In this document: positions 59,001 to 64,000 of the stretch, one piece after another | How the letters are laid out: each line of letters begins with the position of its first letter | How positions within the stretch are numbered: the stretch's first letter is position 1 | Assembly: GCF_910592395.1 (NCBI RefSeq) | Contig: NC_088321.1 | Location: 16,618,001-16,682,000 of the forward strand | From: Lineus longissimus | Lineage: Eukaryota > Nemertea > Pilidiophora > Heteronemertea > Lineidae | DNA: 64,000 nt | Direction of reading: 5' to 3' | Program-made: the position numbers and the translations under genes | The notes under the pieces: generated by a model | Databases searched by the model: none | Told to the model about the DNA's origin: nothing | The model's input: only the letters and a program-made list of their open reading frames with translations

Positions 59001-62000
59001 GAGAACAACTTACTATCTTTGAGACACCTTGAATAGTTAGCTCCTCATCCAGTACATCTCACCCTTTGGAGAGAACATCCTACTGTCTTTGATACACCTT
59101 GAATAGCAAGCTCCTCATCCAGTACATCTCACCCTTTGGAGAGAACAACTTACTATCTTTGAGACACCTTCAATAGCTAGCTCCTCATCCAGTACATCTC
59201 ACCCTTTGGAGAGAACATCCTACTGTCTTTGATACACCTTGAATAGCTAGCTCCTCATCCAGTACATCTCACCCTTTGGAGAGAACAACTTACTATCTTT
59301 GAGACACCTTCAATACCTACCTCCTCATCAAGTACATCTCACCCTTTGGAGAGAACAACTTACTATCTTTGAGACACATTCAATAGCTAGCTCCTCATCC
59401 AGTACATCTCACCCTTTGGAGAGAACAACTTACTATCTTTGAGACACCTTCAATAGCTAGCTCCTCATCCAGTACATCTCACCCTTTGGAGAGAACAACT
59501 TACTATCTTTGAGACACCTTCAATACCTACCTCCTCATCCAGTACATCTCACCCTTTGAAGAGAACATCCTACTGTCTTTGATACAACTTGAATAGCTAG
59601 CTCCTCATCCAGTACATCTCACCCTTTGGAGAGAACAACTTACTATCTTTGAGACACATTCAATTGCTAGCTCCTCATCCAGTATATCTCACCCTTTGGA
59701 GAGAACAACTTACTGTCTTTGAGACACCTTCAATAGCTAGCTCCTGATCCAGTACATCTCACCCTTCAGAGAGAACAACTTACTATCTTTGAGACACCTT
59801 CAATAGCTAGCTCCTGATCCAGTACATCTCACCATTTGAAGAGAACAACCTACTGTCTTTGAGACACCTTGAATAGCAAGCTCCTCATCCAGTACATCTT
59901 ACTCTTTGGAGAGAACAACTTACTATCTTTGAGACACCTTGAATAGCTAGCTCCTCATCCAGTACATCTCACTCTTTGGAGAGAACAACTTACTATCTTT
60001 GAGACACCTTGAATAGCTAGCTCCTCATCAAGTACACCTCACCCTTTGGAGAGAACAACTTACTATCTTTGAGACACCTTCAATAGCTAGCTCCTCATCC
60101 AGTACATCTCACCCTTTGGAGAGAACAACTTACTATCTTTGAGACACCTTGAATAGCAAGCTCCTCATCCAGTACATCTCACCCTTTGAAAAGAACAACC
60201 TACTGTCTTTTATACACCTTGAATAGCAAGCTCCTCATCCAGTACATCTCACCCTTTGAAAAGAACAACCTACTGTCTTTTATACACCTTGAATAGCTAG
60301 CTCCTCATCCAGTACATCTTACTCTTTGGAGAGAACAACTTACTATCTTTGAGACACCTTCAACAGCAAGCTCCTCATCCAATACATCTCACCCTTTGAA
60401 GAGAACAACTTACTATCTTTGATACACTTTCAATAGCAAGCTCCTCATCCAGTACATCTCACCCTTTGAAGATAACAACTTACTATCTTTGAGACACCTT
60501 GAATAGCTAGCTCCTCATCCAGCACATTTCAACCTTTGGAGAGAACAACTTACTATCTTTGAGACACCTTGAATAGCTAGCTCCTCATCCAGTACACCTC
60601 ACCCTTTGGAGAGAACAACTTACTATCTTTGAGACACCTTGAATAGCTAGCTCCTCATCCAGTACACCTCACCCTTTGGAGAGAACAACTTACTATCTTT
60701 GAGACACCTTGAATAGCTAGCTCCTCATCCAGTACACCTCACCCTTTGGAGAGAACAACCTACTGTCTTTGTGACACCTTGAATAGCTAGCTCCTCATCC
60801 AGTACACCTCACCCTTTGGAGAGAACAACTTACTATCTTTGAGACACCTTGAATAGCTAGCTTCTCATCCAGTGCACCTCACCCTTTGGAGAGAACAACT
60901 TACTATCTTTGAGACACCTTGAATAGCTAGCTCCTCATCCAGTACATCTCACTCTTTGGAGAGAACAACTTACTATCTTTGAGACACCTTCAATAGCTAG
61001 CTCCTCATCCAGTACATCTCACCCTTTGGAGAGAACAACTTACTATCTTTGAGACACCTTGAATAGCTAGCTCCTCATCCAGTACATCTCACCCTTTGAA
61101 AAGAACAACCTACTGTCTTTTTTACACCTTGAATAGGAAGCTCCTCATCCAGTACATCTCACTCTTTGGGGAGAACAACTTACTATCTTTGAGACACCTT
61201 CAATAGCTAGCTTCTCATCCAGTACATCTCACTCTTTGGAGAGAACAACTTACTATCTTTGAGACACCTTCAATAGCTAGCTTCTCATCCAGTACATCTC
61301 ACTCTTTGGAGAGAACAACTTACTATCTTTGAGACACCTTGAATAGCTAGCTCCTCATCCAGTACATCTCACTCTTTGGAGAGAACAACTTACTATCTTT
61401 GAGACACCTTGAATAGCTAGCTCCTCATCCAGTACACCTCACCCTTTGGAGAGAACAACTTACTATCTTTGAGACACCTTGAATAGTTAGCTCCTCATCC
61501 AGTACATCTCACCCTTTGGAGAGAACATCCTACTGTCTTTGATACACCTTGAATAGCTAGCTCCTCATCCAGTACATCTCACCCTTTGGAGAGAACAACT
61601 TACTATCTTTGAGACACCTTCAATAGCTAGCTCCTCATCCAGTACATCTCACCCTTTGGAGAGAACATCCTACTGTCTTTGATACACCTTGAATAGCTAG
61701 CTCCTCATCCAGTACATCTCACCCTTTGGAGAGAACAACTTACTATCTTTGAGACACCTTCAATACCTACCTCCTCATCAAGTACATCTCACCCTTTGGA
61801 GAGAACAACTTACTATCTTTGAGACACCTTCAATAGCTAGCTCCTCATCCAGTACATCTCACCCTTTGGAGAGAACAACTTACTATCTTTGAGACACCTT
61901 CAATAGCTAGCTCCTCATCCAGTACATCTCACCCTTTGGAGAGAACAACTTACTATCTTTGTGACACCTTCAATACCTACCTCCTCATCCAGTACATCTC

Positions 62001-64000
62001 ACCCTTTGAAGAGAACATCCTACTGTCTTTGATACAACTTGAATAGCTAGCTCCTCATCCAGTACATCTCACCCTTTGGAGAGAACAACTTACTATCTTT
62101 GAGACACATTCAATTGCTAGCTCCTCATCCAGTATATCTCACCCTTTGGAGAGAACAACTTACTGTCTTTGAGACACCTTCAATAGCTAGCTCCTGATCC
62201 AGTACATCTCACCCTTCAGAGAGAACAACTTACTATCTTTGAGACACCTTCAATAGCTAGCTCCTGATCCAGTACATCTCACCATTTGAAGAGAACAACC
62301 TACTGTCTTTGAGACACCTTGAATAGCAAGCTCCTCATCCAGTACATCTTACTCTTTGGAGAGAACAACTTACTATCTTTGAGACACCTTCAACAGCAAG
62401 CTCCTCATCCAGTACATCTCACCCTTTGAAGAGAACAACTTACTATCTTTGATACACTTTCAATAGCAAGCTCCTCATCCAGTACATCTCACCCTTTGAA
62501 GATAACAACTTACCATCTTTGAGACACCTTGAATAGCTAGCTCCTCATCCAGCACATCTCAACCTTTGGAAAGAACAACTAACTATCTTTGAGACACCTT
62601 GAATAGCTAGCTCCTCATCCAGTACATCTCACCCTTTGGAGAGAACAACTTACTATCTTTGAGACACCTTGAATAGCTAGCTCCTCATCCAGTACATCTC
62701 ACCCTTTGGAGAGAACAACTTACTATCTTTGAGACACCTTGAATAGCTAGCTCCTCATCCAGTACACCTCACCCTTTGGAGAGAACAACTTACTATCTTT
62801 GAGTCACGTTGAATAGCTAGCTCCTCATCCAGTACATCTCACCCTTTGGAGAGAACAACTTACTATCTTTGAGACACCTTGAATAGCTAGCTCCTCATCC
62901 AGTACATCTCACCCTTTCAAAAGAACAACCTACTGTCTTTTATACACCTTGAATAGCAAGCTCTTCATCCAGTACATCTCACTCTTTGGAGAGAACAACT
63001 TACTATCTTTGAGACACCTTCAATAGCTAGCTCCTCATCCAGTACATCTCACCCTTTGGAAAGAACAACTTACCATCTTTGAGACACCTTGAATAGCTAG
63101 CTCCTCATCCAGTACATCTCACTCTTTGGAGAGAACAACTTACTATCTTTGAGACACCTTGAATAGCTAGCTCCTCATCCAGTATATCTCACCCTTTGGA
63201 GAGAGCAACCTACTGTCTTTGAAAGACCTTCAATAGCTAGCTCTTCTTCAGTACATCTCACCCTTTGAAGAGAGCAACCTATTGTCTTTGAGACACCTTG
63301 AATAGCTAGCTCCTGATCCAGTACATCTCACCCTTTGGAGAGAACATCCTACTCTCTTTGATACACCTTGAATAGCTAGCTCCTTATCCAGTACATCTCA
63401 CCCTTTGGAGAGAACAACTTACTATCTTTGAGACACCTTCAACAGCTAGCTCCTCATCCAGTACATCTCACTCTTTGGAGAGAACAACTTACTATCTTTA
63501 CCTGATACACCTTGAATAGCTAGCTCCTTATCCAGTACATCTCACCCTTTGGAGAGAACAACTTACTATCTTTGAGACACCTTCAACAGCTAGCTCCTCA
63601 TCCAGTACATCTCACTCTTTGGAGAGAACAACTTACTATCTTTGAGACACCTTGAATAGCTAGCTCCTCATCCAGTACATCTCACCCTTTGAAAAGAACA
63701 ACCTACTGTCTTTTATACACCTTGAATAGGAAGCTCCTCATCCAGTACATCTCACTCTTTGGAGAGAACAACTTACTATCTTTGAGACACCTTCAATAGC
63801 TAGCTTCTCATCCAGTACATCTCACCCTTTGGAGAGAACAACTTACTATCTTTGAGACACCTTCAACAGCTAGCTCCTCATCCAGTACATCTCACCCTTT
63901 GGAGAGAACAACTTACTATCTTTGAGACACTTTCAATAGCAAGCTCCTCATCCAGTACATCTCACCCTTTGAAAAGAACAACCTACTGTCTTCTATACAC
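38085..64000. repeat. 70-bp satellite array, about 370 copies, runs off the window end
   Basis: A 70-bp unit (TTGAATAGCTAGCTCCTCAT, CCAGTACATCTCACCCTTTG, GAGAGAACAACTTACTATCT, TTGAGACACC) repeats without interruption for about 25.9 kb. Three main unit types differ mostly in the second half: GGAGAGAACAACTTACTATC, GAAAAGAACAACCTACTGTC with TTTTATACACC, and GGAGAGAACATCCTACTGTC with TTTGATACACC. Higher-order copying is visible at offsets of 1050, 2450, 3080 and 8963 bp. The unit holds the palindrome AGCTAGCT. Every open frame inside is a by-product; stops recur as the frame rotates (70 is not a multiple of three). Confidence 0.98.

Noticed and set aside
38085-64000. CRISPR-like array
   Set aside because: Units are contiguous with no unique spacers and the context is eukaryotic; it is a satellite.

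Overview
This is a stretch of an intron-rich animal nuclear genome. The evidence is GT-AG introns with matching phases, AATAAA-type poly(A) signals, three recognisable metazoan genes (MCC, COX7C, RFK), remnants of LINE-type retrotransposons and short TTAGGG-type telomeric motifs. An invertebrate deuterostome (echinoderm, hemichordate or lancelet) is my best guess, but that rests on gene style and is weak.

Layout. 1-7.5 kb: the 3' half of MCC on the + strand (seven coding exons, ending in the family's E-T-S-L C-terminus) plus a long 3' UTR. 8.7-9.5 kb: COX7C on the - strand (two exons, complete). 10.1-19.1 kb: a complete 11-exon + strand gene, head to head with COX7C, coding for about 957 residues. 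It combines many RNI-type leucine-rich repeats with a C-terminal RRM-like fold; I do not recognise it by name. 21.2-22.9 kb: RFK (riboflavin kinase) on the - strand (four exons, complete). 23-36.5 kb: a gene-poor stretch with two 5'-truncated LINE fragments, a MITE with perfect 52-bp terminal inverted repeats, other inverted repeats and several exon-like segments of unknown identity. 36.6-37.8 kb: exons of a BRCT-domain protein, with one exon partly duplicated. 38.1 kb to the window end: an unbroken 70-bp satellite of about 370 copies with higher-order structure, running off the edge.

Minisatellites of many different unit sizes (18, 23, 28, 29, 34/77, 46, 50, 52, 54, 67, 83 and 87 bp) sit in most introns and the 3' UTRs of MCC and the LRR gene, but not in COX7C or RFK. 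Two non-autonomous DNA transposons show clean TIRs and exact 9-bp target-site duplications. The identified genes are ordinary cellular genes and show no sign of working as one pathway: signalling/polarity scaffold, respiratory complex IV subunit, flavin cofactor synthesis, and a possible RNA-binding LRR protein.
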